Origin: Coccinella septempunctata
Taxonomy: Eukaryota; Arthropoda; Insecta; Coleoptera; Coccinellidae
Direction: 5' to 3'
Length of the DNA: 64,000 bases
NCBI RefSeq assembly: GCF_907165205.1
Contig: NC_058191.1
Location: 18,664,501-18,728,500 of the forward strand
Part shown: piece by piece, positions 53,475 to 64,000 of the stretch
Layout of the letters: every line of letters starts with the position of its first letter
How positions within the stretch are numbered: the stretch's first letter is position 1
Made by a program: the position numbers and the translations under genes
The notes under the pieces: model-generated
Told to the model about the DNA's origin: nothing
What the model saw: the letters and a program-made list of their open reading frames with translations, nothing else
Database searches by the model: none

Positions 53475-56117
53475 TTGCCAGGCTATTCCATCTTTAGGTA
53501 TGACAGCAAGACTACAGTTGGTTATGGTGGTGTTTGTGTCTATGTGGCTGATAGTATATTAAATACCTTCTCGCTGAAGCCTTCAACACCAGATTTACCT
53601 GGAATAGATTGTTTGTTGATTGATCTCTACAAGGGAAATTCCTGCTGTTTCACCATCGGTTGCGTCTATCGACCTCGACCTTGCCTATCCGATGGTCAAT
53701 TCGCTGATATACTAGCCTGTTTGTCTACGAACAAACGAAATCTATACATAGCTGGCGATTTCAACATGCCCGATGTCGTCTGGCCTTTAACCTCTAAAGT
53801 CTACAACACTGTCTCTACCGTTCTTGTCGACACGATCCGCGATAGCAACCTCACACAATTAGTCGATTTTCCGACCCGATTTCGCAACCTACAAACTCCT
53901 TCACTCCTTGACTTGGTGCTGGTCAACGATCCTGACACTGTTTCAAGCATTGAGCAGCATCCACCTCTGGGTAAATCAGATCATATTGTAATACATTCTA
54001 AGTTGCAGCTCATATTCCCCTCCAATAGTAAAAAACTCATGAAGACCCTGAAAATCACAAACTACCGTCAGCTTGATGGTCTGGCAGAGGCGGTCGACTG
54101 GGTGTCTCTGCTACGGCCGGCTGCCGATGTGGAGATTATGTGGAACATTTTCACTGAAACTTTGCAGGGGCTGGTTGACAAATGCACATCAAATAAAAGA
54201 ATCCCCTACATTCCGTCAAAACCATGGATCGACGCAAATATCCTCAAGCTTATTCGTCATAAAAAATCATTGTGGCAGCGCTATACACGTCGAAAAGAGC
54301 AGAGAGACTACGATGCTCATAGAAGCTTTTCGAATTCTCTATCATCTACAATCGCTAAAGCCAAAAGAGACTATGAGCTAAAGCTGACTAGATCTGGTGA
54401 TCGTAAGGGTTTTTACAAATACGTCAGGTCTACATTGAACACAAAAGTTGAAGCTCCATTGGTTAATGATCAAGGCGGTAGGCCGTGCTCGAACCCGGAA
54501 GAGTCTGCAAACCTTTTGGCTGACTCTTTTTCGTCATCCTTCACTCGATAAACTGGCTCGCCTCCCGCATTAATCACCCCTCGCGCGTCCGCTGAGCTCA
54601 AGGACATAACTTTTTCTCCGTCCATCGTAAGGGCCAAACTTTCTACCCTAGATGTCCAGTCTGCACCTGGAGCTGACGGATTTTCGGCAAGACTGCTCAA
54701 GGAATGTGCCAATTCTCTAGCGCTCCCCCTTTCTTTGATCTTCACCCGGTCATTTGAGACTTCCTCCCTCCCTTCTTCTTGGCGGAGTGCACGTGTTACG
54801 CCAATTTTCAAAAAGGGAGATAAGCATTGTGCTGACAACTACCGCCCTATCAGCCTGGTCCCAGTCATAGCAAAAATTTGTGAGAGGGTTATATTGGATG
54901 AAGTTCTGCAATTTTCACTTGAACACGGCACTATACCCAACTGTCAACATGGCTTCCTCCCGGGGCGCTCGGTCATCACAAACCTTCTTGAATGCGTCAA
55001 TTTCTGGTCAATGTCCCTTGACAAGGGTGACCCGGTTGATGTCATTTATCTTGATTTTGCTCGAGCCTTCGATCGCGTGCCTCATAGACGTCTCCTGAGC
55101 AAGCTCGATCATATCGGAGTTCGTGGCCGCCTCCTCTCTTGGATCGAGGCTTTTCTTTCTGACCGCACCTTCCAGGTTCGTGTTGGCGAATCTGTCTCTT
55201 CACCCAGAGTTGTCATGAGTGGAGTGCCCCAGGGCTCCGTCTTGGGCCCAGTTCTTTTTCTGCTTTATGTTTCTGATTTGCCACGCCATGTCACCTGTCA
55301 CTGTTCTCAGTTCGCCGATGACACCAAAATATTTGGCCCCTCCAGTAGCTCCTCTACTATACAAGACGACCTCGACTCCATCTCACGGTGGTGCGAAGAC
55401 TGGCAGCTACCACTCAACGGTGGGAAATGCGTCGTTCTCCATATGGGTGCCCGCAATCCGCGTCGGATGTACCATCTCAATGGAGTTGTTATTCCTGTTT
55501 CCAACAGCCATTGTGATTTGGGTGTAATTGTGACGGATAACCTGAGTTGGTCGGACCACATCCTCCATGCTGTCAGCAAAGCCAAAAAATCCTTATTTCT
55601 GATCCAAAAAGCATTTGGCAGGTGTGATCCCTTAACGTGCGCGGCTATATACCGAACTTATGTGCGACCTATTATGGAGTTCGCCGGGCCTGTTTGGAGT
55701 CCGACGTTGTGCCGCGATTCATCACTGCTCGAGGGTCTCCAGCGTCGTGCAACGCGTCTCCCATACGGAATCTCGCGCCCGTCATATAGTGAAAGACTCT
55801 CTATAATGAACCTACCAACTTTTATGGAGCGGAGGACTCGTGGTGACCTCATCACTACTTATCGAGCGGTAAACGATCTTTTTGGTGTTACTCTGCGCAA
55901 CCTCTTCACGTTGAACACGGATGGCCGTTTGCGGGGCCATGCTTTCAAGCTCCGCAAAGAAAACTTCAAGACAGTGCAGAGGCAAAACTTTTTGTCAAAC
56001 CGGATATTTGATGTGTGGAACGCGTTACCTCCTGTTGTGGTCGAGTCAGTGTCAGTGAACTCATTTAAAAACAATTTTGACAGTTGGCATTTAAGTGATA
56101 GGAACCTTAATTTGTAG
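53475..56117 (+). pseudogene. CR1-like ORF2 (EN and RT), open except for one stop
   Basis: One frame over 880 codons broken only by TAA at 54549-54551. EN enters mid-domain (YSIFRYDSKTTVGYGGVCVY) and has LYIAGDFNMPDVVWP and LGKSDHIVI. RT has SAPGADGFSARLLKE, NYRPISLVPVIAKI, HGFLPGRSVITNL, YLDFARAFDRVPH, SGVPQGSVLGPVLF and the catalytic QFADDTKIF (about 55315). The C-terminal region has YVRPIMEFAGPVWSP and a Trp/Leu-rich end (FDVWNALPP). Everything after the stop is intact. The missing N-terminal EN and the stop make it inactive. The good preservation suggests a younger copy than its neighbours. Confidence 0.88.
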
Positions 56118-56217
56118 TTTTTTTTTTTTTCATGTTCTGGTTTTGATTTATTCTGGATTATTTTGTTCCTTTTTTTTTTTGTGAGTTTATAGGCATTGCC
56201 TAAACTCTTATCCCTGT

Positions 56218-56244
56218 TAATAATAATAATAATAATAATAATAA
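56218..56244 (+). repeat. (TAA)n 3' tail
   Basis: About nine TAA repeats ending the CR1-like element; TAA-type tails occur in several LINE clades. Confidence 0.85.
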
Positions 56245-59210
56245 GTTAAACCATCCATCAAAAAAAAAAATCGAATTCATGCACCAATTACACTCCACGA
56301 CAGCATAATCGACACATACATACATGCACAAACTAAACAACCCTAAAAATACGGACCGGCAGCAACTTATAAATACACTGAAAAAAAGATTCATAGCGGC
56401 CCACAACATAGATACAACGGCAGTATTTTCAGGAAGCAAGTGTACATACTGATGTTTGATTTGAACGACGAAAACCCAGTAACTGCCATTGAACCCTCAG
56501 AGGGCACGCAAATTCAAGTGCTAAACGACAATACATCTGGACCACGTAGAAGTATTCAATAACATAAGATTATTATATGCCAACATAAATAGCTTAAACT
56601 CAAAGAAATACCTAATAAACCATTATGTCGAAAATAATAATATAATGTGCCACTTATTCGTTAAAGCCAAAATAAATGAACAACACAACACAAACTACAG
56701 GGACTGGACAATAGTGAAAAAAGTCGTTAACAAAAAAAACACCACCAGAGGTGGTAGCCTGATTCATTGCAGTAGAGAACTCAAATTAGGAAAAGCAAAC
56801 TCACCAGCTATGAACAATCCACTGCACAATACCCATGGGCAATGAAAAACTACATATTTTTCTCTCCTATATACATCCTCCTTCAAGAATCGAAGAAAAA
56901 ATATTCAGAAAAGCAGCACAACACAAATATGCTCTACTTATTGGCGACTATAACTGTAACAGAAGAAAAAATTGACAAATCCGACAATTTCTAGAAAACG
57001 CAGACTTTACTCAAATTTAAACCCCACCAACTTTCATCATGAGTAATTAGGATCTGATCACTTAGCCATACAGATCACACTTATATAATCTACTGAACCA
57101 ACTACCACATGTAACAAAGTAAGTCTATCTGAACTTAGAGAAATGCAATGTCGAAAAAGTCAGTGATGAGATGGAATGTTTCATCAATACCGAAACCCCA
57201 ATTACAAGTGAATTCATAAGTGAGTTCCAAAACAAACTAGCAAATCTAGTAAACAAGCATACACCTGAACTCACTAGAAAATACTTTATGCACACACTAC
57301 CACCACACATTATTAGCCAGAATTAATTAAGAAGAAAAAACAACTCTACAGAGAACTAAAAATGAACAACGACGTCAACCTAAGGAGGCTCTACAACAAA
57401 CTTAAAAAAGAAATTCACAAAAGCATAACTGATTATAGGGCGACCCAATGGATTCAAAGTTGTGAGAAGATCAATCAAATGAAGGGCAGGAACTATTGGC
57501 AAAAAATAAAGAAGCTGACAAGATACAACACAAAATCTAACATGAGCCAAATCACGAAGACCGGAAAATCATACAACACTGATGAAGAAATAGCCTCAGC
57601 ATTCAAAGAATACTAACAGGAAACTTCCACTTCAAAAAACAATTTTTGATCAAAACTTCAAAACTCAAATCGAAAACTACAGAAAAGCAGCAAACCGAAT
57701 TAATATAGACCCAGTACCAGAGATAACTGATGATGAGTGTGAAGAAGCACCTGGTTATGACAACGTCACAAGGAAAATACTACTCCAATTAAGTTCGGAA
57801 GTTCATGATGAAATAAGGAGGATTTATAATCACTGTCTGAAAACCGGATAATTCCCAACGGAATGGAAAAAAGGAATCATCATAACAATCCACAAACATG
57901 AGACAGACTACAACCAAGAGTCTAGCTATCGGCCCATCACTCTTTTGCCAATTTTAGGAAAAACACTGAAAAAAATTATGAAATACGTCTGGAAAACTCG
58001 ATTGGACAAAACATCCCCCTCTCACAGTTTGGATTCTAGAACACTCGACCATCCACCCTTTAGTAGCTCTTATATCGAATGCGCAAACCACAATGAAAAA
58101 AGGCCATAAGTCAGAAGCCATATTAAGGACATCAAAAAAGCGTTTGATAGTGTGTGGCACAAAGGTCTCTTATTACAAACTTCAGCAGTTGAACACACCA
58201 GTCTACCTACAAAATATAATAGAAAATTTCTGAGGCAGAAGCATGAGGGTCAAAATCAACAAACATTTCTCGAGTTCGTTTTCTCCCAAACAAGGTGTAC
58301 CACAAGGCTCTTCATTGTCGCCACTTTTATATAATATTTATGTATATGACATATACAAAGTAACTGAAGAACTAGAAAATTTCATTCTTCAATACGCTGA
58401 TGATACAGCGCAAAAATTTGAATAACACAATGAAAAAATTACAAAATTTATGCAATATAATCACTACATGGATAAAGAAATGGAGAATTCTACCGAACCC
58501 TGACAAATAAAAATTAATCATATTTGGCCACAAAATATCAGACAACTCGCCAACGGTCAAAATACTCCAACACAATATAAAACCAGCCCAACACGCCAAA
58601 TACCAAGGAATTACAGTGGATAATAAGACCAACTTCAAATTGCATTCCAATAACAAAAAAAGAGAAATAATTGCTAGATCGAAGCACTTCAGATCCCTCA
58701 CCTACAAAAAACGCGCATAAACCACAAAATAGCATCAAGAATCTACCAAGCCATATGCAGACCGATATTGGAATACGGACACCTGATATATAATAGCTGT
58801 CGAAGACCAACCCTGAATAACATTGAGGTAGCTGAACGCAGCAGTCTGACAACAGGAAACCCACTCCACAACCCCCCAAATGACCTTTATGAAAAAAAAA
58901 AGATAGACCCGATTTTGACAAGATTTTTAAATTTGCCAACAGAGCACACCACCTCCAAATTCTCCAGCCCGTTCTACTACAATGAGCTATCCTGAGAACA
59001 CAACAAAAGAAAATACCCCATCTTGCCCCTAATGTCGGCAGTAAGGAATGATGTATCAATTTAGTTTCTTTTTTTTATACATATAGACATATGTATTACC
59101 ACTCAAGAAAAAAAAACTGTATAGGTACCACAAAATGTATTTTATACTGGCGGAAAAACGAAAGTAGTTAGCCATTTGCTTGAGGAATAAGTATATTTTC
59201 TTCTTCTTCT
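56245..59210 (+). mobile_element. strongly decayed non-LTR element (EN and RT)
   Basis: Plus-strand blocks in many frames: EN-like LLYANINSLNSKK (about 56570), IFLSYIHPPSRIEEKIFRKA and LLIGDYNCN (56860-56960), linker 57362-57616 (RNYWQKIKKLTRY), RT EAPGYDNVTRKILLQLS and EWKKGIIITIHK (57730-57890), SYRPITLLPILGKTL (57925), KKAFDSVWHKGLL (58135), QGVPQGSSLSPLLYNIYVYDI (58290) and catalytic LQYADDTA (58390). C-terminal remains reach about 59030. Stops are very frequent. The sequence is more A-rich than other elements here. Clade undecided, perhaps Jockey-related. Confidence 0.7.
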
Positions 59211-59494
59211 GAGATTGAAACTTCGTGGAGGAAATAAGGAGACAGCAATCCCTGTGGAAATTTTTATTTCAAATTTCACCTGGTGTGGTAAGAAAATATT
59301 ATCCTAGTTGCAGGTAAATAGTTCATCCTATAGAGGGTTTTCTTAACTTCTTAATGTGAAAATTTTTCCAGATTCTATAATTGTCCTCAAATTTGTCGAA
59401 TTATTTCAGCGTGAAGGAAATTTTACCATTTTCTCAAAAATAAAAGTCACAAATCGAATTACTAGAGCAAATTCGACGAAAAAATCAGAACAGC

Positions 59495-61025
59495 GAAACC
59501 ACGACTCCAGGACCCCAAGTTGCAGTTCCAGGTCGACACTGGAGCAGACCTGTGCGTCTTCCCACGCAGCACAGTCACTGGCAGACGAGGGAAGTCGGAC
59601 TAGGTCCTTTCAGCAACAATAGGACAAACATCGCCACGTATAGTACAACCACCCTCACGCTAAACCTAGGACTACCCTCGAAGCCCATCATTGGCGTCGA
59701 ATTCCTGAGTTTCTACAACAAGCTATTGGACAGAAGACTTTTGAACGAACCACGAAGTGGCTAAGTGCGCCATCCCAGATGTCAAGACGGTCAACGGAAC
59801 CTCCAGGTGTCGTGATCTACTAATGCAATTTCCAGAGATCACCAAACCTTCAGGAGCCCCAGGGCGCATCAAGCACAACACCAGGCATCACATCAAGGCG
59901 ATGCCCGCACCACCAGTAGGTTCGAGACCACGACACTTGGCACCAGAGAAGTACAATGCAGTCAAAAAAGAAGGTGTGAAGCCATGCTCCGACTAGGAAT
60001 CGCCCGTCCATCTAAGAGCCCAGGGTTATCCCCACTGCATCTCTCACGAAAGAAGGGTTCGAAAGAATGGAGAGCACGTGGAGACTACCGTGCCCTAAAC
60101 GCCCGGAGTGTCCCCGATCAGTATTCTGTGAGACACATCCAGGAATACGCCCACATCTTCCAGAGGAAGAAAATATTCTCAACCCTCGATCTAGTGAGGG
60201 CATACAACTAGATCCCCTCGGCCGAAGGAGACGTTCCCAGAACCGCCATCATAACGCCATTTGAACTATTCGAGTTCCCAATCATGACGTTCGGACTACG
60301 GAACGCAGCACATACTTTCCAAAGATTCATCGATGAGGTTCTACAAGGACTGGGCTTCAGCTATATTGATGACGTGCTGATCGCCTCATCGTCCGAAGAG
60401 GATTACATAAAACATCTTCGGATCATCTTCGAGAGGTTCCTCAACTACTCCATCGTCCTCAATCCAGCCAACTATATCTTCGGACAACCAGAAGTACAAT
60501 TCCTTGGTTAACTCGTCTCTATCGATAGAACAAGACCACTGCCAGAGAGAATCAGTGACATACTGGGGTACAGTCAACCAATAACCGCTAAAGAGCTTCG
60601 AAGATTCCTGGGTAAGATAAACTTCTATCTTCGTTTCATACCCCGAGCATCAGAGACACTTGCACCTCTCCATAACCTGCTTGTGACAAAAATGAAAGGA
60701 AAGGCGAACATCTCATTGACCCCAGAAGCTACTGCAGCCTTTGAAGAAGGGAAGAAGATGCTAGCTCCAGCAACCTTGCTTGCTCATCCCAAGGACGCCG
60801 CTCCTCAAGGCTCAGTAAGCGACGCGTCAGACACTGCAGTCGTAGCTGCAACAGTGGTTCAACAGTGAATGGAAACCTCTGGCATTCTTCTCCAAGAAAG
60901 TGACTTGGTATGGAGCATACGGCCGTGAACTTCTAGCCATCTACCTAGCCATCAAACATTTAAGACACATGGTAGAGGCCCAAAACTTCACCAATCCATT
61001 GACGTATGCTTTCAGGCAGAACTAC
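59495..61025 (+). mobile_element. Ty3/gypsy relic (protease, RT, part of RNase H)
   Basis: Protease with the active-site block FQVDTGADLCVFP (59525-59560) and TTLTLNLGL, KPIIGVEFLS. The spacer has IKHNTRHHIKAMP, followed by RT: LRLGIARPSKSP, KGSKEWRARGDYRALNAR, KKIFSTLDLVRAYN, FPIMTFGLRNAAHTFQRF and the catalytic YIDDVLIASSSEED (60360-60400), then FLGKINFYLRFIPRA. RNase H remains have WYGAYGRELLAIYLAIKHLR and end at LTYAFRQN near 61020 with a small deletion before it. Frames change about six times. No LTRs were found. Block wording resembles the CsRn1/Osvaldo-like group, but this is only an impression. Confidence 0.75.
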
Positions 61026-61074
61026 ATCACACTATTTTTCCTGAAGCATCTCTTTTGGTCCAAAAAATCCATTT

Positions 61075-61302
61075 ACAGTTCAATACCTTCTTTCCGGAGG
61101 TAAGTACGTCAGGATCCAAGTGTGATTTTCCATTTGGTCTTAATACTCCTGGTCCATGGCTTTCTTCCACTGAGTCCAGTCTGCTTCATGAACAGTGTTT
61201 GGGTCGCCAGGTTCTCCACTGATACAGCTGTATGTTTCAGCTTGTATACTCTCTGGAATAGACAGGATATCAACAGGTGGCGGCACAGGATCATCATGAA
61301 AG
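61075..61302 (-). pseudogene. Ty1/copia pol fragment
   Basis: On the minus strand: a Pro-rich linker, then GDPNTVHEADWTQWKKAMDQEY, a stop, and MENHTWIL. This corresponds to the entry of the copia RT (the pattern of W..AM..E...L..N.TW.L). It ends against the gypsy relic and is bordered on the other side by the RTE-like element. It is the only copia sequence seen in the window. Confidence 0.6.
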
Positions 61303-61557
61303 AAATACTGGACACAGAACGCTCCCGAAAATCCCCAGACTGGTTCGCCGACTGCGAAACTCATATCGCATCCCTTTGGAGGCAAAACACGAAGCGATGA
61401 AAACAGCAATTAACAAGCCTGGCCATGTGGCAGTCCCAAAAATTCTTATAAACAAAAACGAGAGGTCCGTCAAGAAATAGGAAGAATCAAGGAGAGTTAG
61501 AGAAACACAAGCTTACGCCGATAACCATGACTACAGGCGTTTTTTCGAAGCTATTAA

Positions 61558-62494
61558 AACTGTTTATGTTCGACTGCATCATAAACACTTTATTTATGAA
61601 TTCGTTTTAGAGTCCATAATTGACTACTTTATTGGACCCCACTTTATTGGACTCAACTGTCACTATCATTCTGTCAAGTAAATATAAAAGATGCAAACAC
61701 CACTTTATTCAAGGAAGAAGAATTGAACTTCGACCTAAAAACAAAATCATGAATTACTATTCTAAACATTAGTGTGGTAGTGAATATTTAAAACACATTC
61801 TTTGTCATTATAAAAATGCATGCCTGAGGAAGTCGACCTCGAAGTGAAAGCACAGTTTTCGATCTGCAATACTCTTGATGCTTGAATCAACTACTTCCTG
61901 GCTCAATATTATGAGGCACCACTTATTTTAGTACTTTTCGATTCATCTATATAGTCCATAGCGAAGAACTTTTGTGAGCTTTCAATTCACTATTAAAGTA
62001 AGCCAGAATACTTCTGTCGATTTTACAATTTTCTTCGTTTTACACCACTTGTTATAGGCCGCATACATATTTTCATAAGCACTTTTAGATTTAGTGGGTA
62101 AGAGAGATTCTTTGGCGCTTACGGCTGAATTTTCTACGCTTTCTTCTCCAGTACTATCTATTTTTTGGATTATTATGACGTTTGTCACAAAATTAGGGAA
62201 GTAAACAACTGCGTTTACTAAGGTTGCTAAGGTCGCTGGTTACTAAGGTAAGAAAATCAAAAGCACACTCAATGTTTTTCAGTAATAAGCCATTTCAGAA
62301 AATAAAATTTCTGCATTTCAGTCCAACATAAAGCTTTGTATGCAACTCGTACATAATTAGGCTTCATGGACTTGCCCAAGTTATTGGCCTCGTTCGCTTT
62401 GCTCGCTCTGCCATAAACTTTTGGACTCGTCCACAAAGACCTAATTTATGTACTTGTTTCATAAATAGCTATTATGGTCCAAGTAAAAAGACTT
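61558..62494. mobile_element. insert of mixed origin within the RTE-like element
   Basis: It separates two parts of one RT reading. On the plus strand 61824-61849 has CTGAGGA followed by GAAA 15 bases later, resembling the two hammerhead boxes seen in the Penelope element at 20933. The minus strand at 61930-62188 carries a tyrosine-recombinase-like fragment. No target duplication or end repeats were found, so it may be two nested fragments. Confidence 0.45.
61930..62188 (-). pseudogene. Crypton-like tyrosine recombinase fragment (SAM-like N-terminal domain)
   Basis: The minus-strand frame has LLPTKSKSAYENMYAAYNKW, CKTKKIVKSTEVF, then after one shift LAYFNSELKAHKSSSLWTI. The pattern (LPxKSxxxYExxYxxFxxW ... 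LAYFxE ... SSLWSIYS) is that of the N-terminal core-binding region of Crypton-derived, KIAA1958-like proteins widespread in insects. The catalytic Arg/Tyr region is missing. It is too short to classify further. Confidence 0.6.
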
Positions 62495-63720
62495 TTCTAT
62501 GAGAGATACCCATAGAGCAATCCTAACTGATGATAAAAAATTCTCGAAAGATGGAAGGAACATTATTCACAGGTCTTGAATCAAAATAACGACTCGGATT
62601 TATCCATTTCAGATCGACTCCCCGCGTATAGTTCGATGACATCGCTTGACAACGAAATCTCAATGTCGGAAATCCCAAGTTAAAAAATATTAAAAATAAT
62701 AAGTCACCTGGTCTAGATGGCGTTCTAGCGGAGATTTTCAAAGCCCTGGATGGAGACATTTTCAATATACTCTTAACACTATTCCGCAAGATCTGGGAAC
62801 AAGAAGATGTGCCACAAGATTTCGGACACGCTTTAGTTATCAACCTCTGTAAGAACAAAGGCGTTACGTCAAATTGCAACAATTACAGGGGCATATCGTT
62901 GGTTGGTGTGGCCGGTAAAATTCTCTACAAGATTATGGCTAATCGTCTGATTCCACTCTTAGAAAAGCTATCACCTGAATCCCTGTGCGGCTTTCGACCA
63001 AATATAGGTACGGTGGACCTAAGTTTTACACTGCGACAGCTGCAAGAAAAGGCCCGTGATCAACAATCAAGGATGTATACAGCCTACATCGATCTAAGGA
63101 AGGCATTCGACTCGGTGAATCGGAGAGGGCTATGGAAAATCATGGGACGCCTTGGAGTACCCGGAAAATTTTTAGCAATGCGTAAAAGCCTTCATACCGA
63201 CAACACCGCTAGAATACAGCATAATGGCTCTACAACCGACCATTTCTTAACCAACTCTCGAATAAAAAAAGCCTGCGTGTTAGTGCCTTTACTGTTCAAT
63301 ATTTTGGCCATAGCTGTCTCGATAATTACTGAAATGATTATGCATGTAAGAGGTGTTGGAATAAGATTCAGATTTGAGGGCTATTTAACATGAAGCGCAA
63401 AAACCCGTACAAAGTTTATCACGGAACTTCAATATGCGCACTTATCGCTAGAGCTCAGAGGATCTACAGGTAATGTTAGACACCTACAAAAATATATACG
63501 AAGCTTTAGGCCTTAGACTCAATATCGACAAAACCAAAATCCTGATAAGCCCGCCAGAAAGCCTTCAAACAGATATCAGCTTGCAGAATGAAACTCTAGA
63601 ACAGGTCGAGCAGTTCAAATACTTGGGAAGCGTCATAAATACTAGGGGTAGACTAGGCACGGAAATACAAAACTGTATCAATTCAGCATCACGGGCAAAC
63701 TGGAAGCTAAAGGACAGAGT

Positions 63721-64000
63721 GTTTCAATTATTTCCCTAATTTCAATTGGCGATGTTGTTTTGTCTATTTCAGCAGCCGCAGTAATTCATCCATTTCTTCT
63801 TCATTTTCTTCAACCAGTTCTTCCAAATCTTCATTATCGTCGTCTATCCTGTAATTTATTCTCGATTATCGTTCGATGAGTCCGCCAATGCATCTGTCTT
63901 ATCAGTATTGTTATACGCCATTCCCCTTTCTCCGTGTAGGGGGTGGGATTTTAGTCTTTTCTCCTCGTATGCTCTTTTGCATTCTCCATGCAGAATGATC
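63721..64000 (-). mobile_element. fourth Jockey-family copy, partial at the window edge
   Basis: The minus-strand reading matches the linker before RT of the older Jockey copy (ORF2 around 21550-21800): GERGMAYNNTDKTDAL, NYRIDDDNEDLEELV and EEEMDEL. It has at least two breaks. The left edge abuts the RTE-like element at about 63720. The right side continues out of the window. Confidence 0.75.

Larger units (their letters stand above)
52091..56244 (+). mobile_element. CR1-like non-LTR element with internal deletion, (TAA)n tail
   Basis: A GC-richer block than its surroundings. A 5' UTR (about 52091-52658, start uncertain) precedes ORF1 with a PHD finger, then ORF2 with EN and RT, a short 3' UTR and a (TAA)n tail at 56218-56244. 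ORF1 and EN are fused at about 53473: the end of ORF1 and the first part of EN are missing. The PHD finger in ORF1 is a known trait of CR1 elements, hence the assignment. The tail differs from the classic vertebrate CR1 octamer. Confidence 0.85.
61305..63720 (+). mobile_element. RTE-like non-LTR element relic, interrupted
   Basis: Plus-strand segment 1 (61305-61557): SRKSPDWFADCETHI, KPGHVAVPKI, and AYADNHDYRRFFEAIKTVY after several shifts. Segment 2 (62495-63720): HYSQVLNQ, KNNKSPGLDGVLAEIFKAL, PQDFGHALVINLCKNKG, NNYRGISLVGVAGKI, CGFRPNIGTVDL, YIDLRKAFDSVNRRGLW, and the C-terminal LDTYKNIYEALGLRLNIDKT and LGSVINTRG. At about 63433 the catalytic box reads YAHL instead of YADD because of a local deletion. 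The intervening 61558-62494 is a later insertion or rearrangement. The wording is that of the abundant insect craniofacial-development-protein-2-like LINE ORFs, usually classed with RTE; the clade is tentative. Confidence 0.75.

Noticed and set aside
58538..59059. 173-codon minus-strand frame, Phe/Cys/Leu rich
   Set aside because: Shadow of the A-rich plus-strand RT relic; hydrophobic composition follows from reading A-rich DNA backwards.

Overview
The window is insect nuclear DNA: AT-rich, intron-bearing, and made almost entirely of transposable elements inserted into one another. The only confident host gene is a receptor tyrosine phosphatase of the Ptp10D type on the minus strand. Two consecutive fibronectin-III exons (39142-39423, then 30331-30609) have matching phase-1 splice sites and are separated by an intron of about 8.5 kb filled with retrotransposons. 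The mixture of Jockey, CR1-like, RTE-like, Mag-type gypsy, BEL/Pao, copia, Penelope, mariner-like and hAT elements fits an insect; I cannot name the species.

Layout. 1-4.2 kb: a gypsy RT scrap; a minus-strand non-LTR RT relic split by a TA-flanked inverted-repeat transposon (837-2043); the 5' half of a Jockey element (ORF1). 4.2-11.45 kb: a minus-strand BEL/Pao relic split by a Penelope-like insert (4650-5150) and by a complete, very young Mag-type gypsy element with identical 146-bp LTRs (6626-11225). 11.45-14 kb: a 5'-truncated Jockey copy. 14.05-19.6 kb: a decayed second gypsy element whose gag is split by a GGACGTCC-rich transposon (14303-15759). 19.6-23.4 kb: an old Jockey copy split by a Penelope-like element (19986-21063). 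23.8-27 kb: a Jockey-type ORF1 fragment and a 5'-truncated Jockey insertion with an intact open frame and a 12-bp target duplication. 27.4-29.8 kb: a mariner-like inverted-repeat element containing a hAT deletion derivative.

30.3-39.4 kb: the two host exons around a Jockey copy with twin-priming (inversion) structure (31146-34511) and a BEL/Pao 3' half. 39.7-48.5 kb: a non-LTR element split by a tandem-monomer RTE-like insert (40513-41269) and by an oppositely oriented full-length non-LTR element (42188-46434). 48.5-52 kb: mostly unassigned, with an RT relic and a perfect 104-bp-arm palindrome (50554-50774). 52-56.2 kb: a CR1-like element with a PHD finger in ORF1 and a nearly intact ORF2. 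56.2-64 kb: relics of another non-LTR element, gypsy, copia, an RTE-like element, a tyrosine-recombinase (Crypton-like) scrap and a fourth Jockey-family copy.

The insertions form a readable time series. At several nested sites, removing the insert and one copy of the target duplication (or, for 40513-41269, the insert alone) puts the host element back into one reading frame, which fixes both the boundary and the order of events. No CRISPR, rRNA gene, functional tRNA or bacterial feature was seen. I found no strong case for a wholly new biological system. The items most worth following are the GGACGTCC element, the perfect palindrome, the hammerhead-like motifs near Penelope sequences, and the overlapping stop/start junctions of two non-LTR elements.
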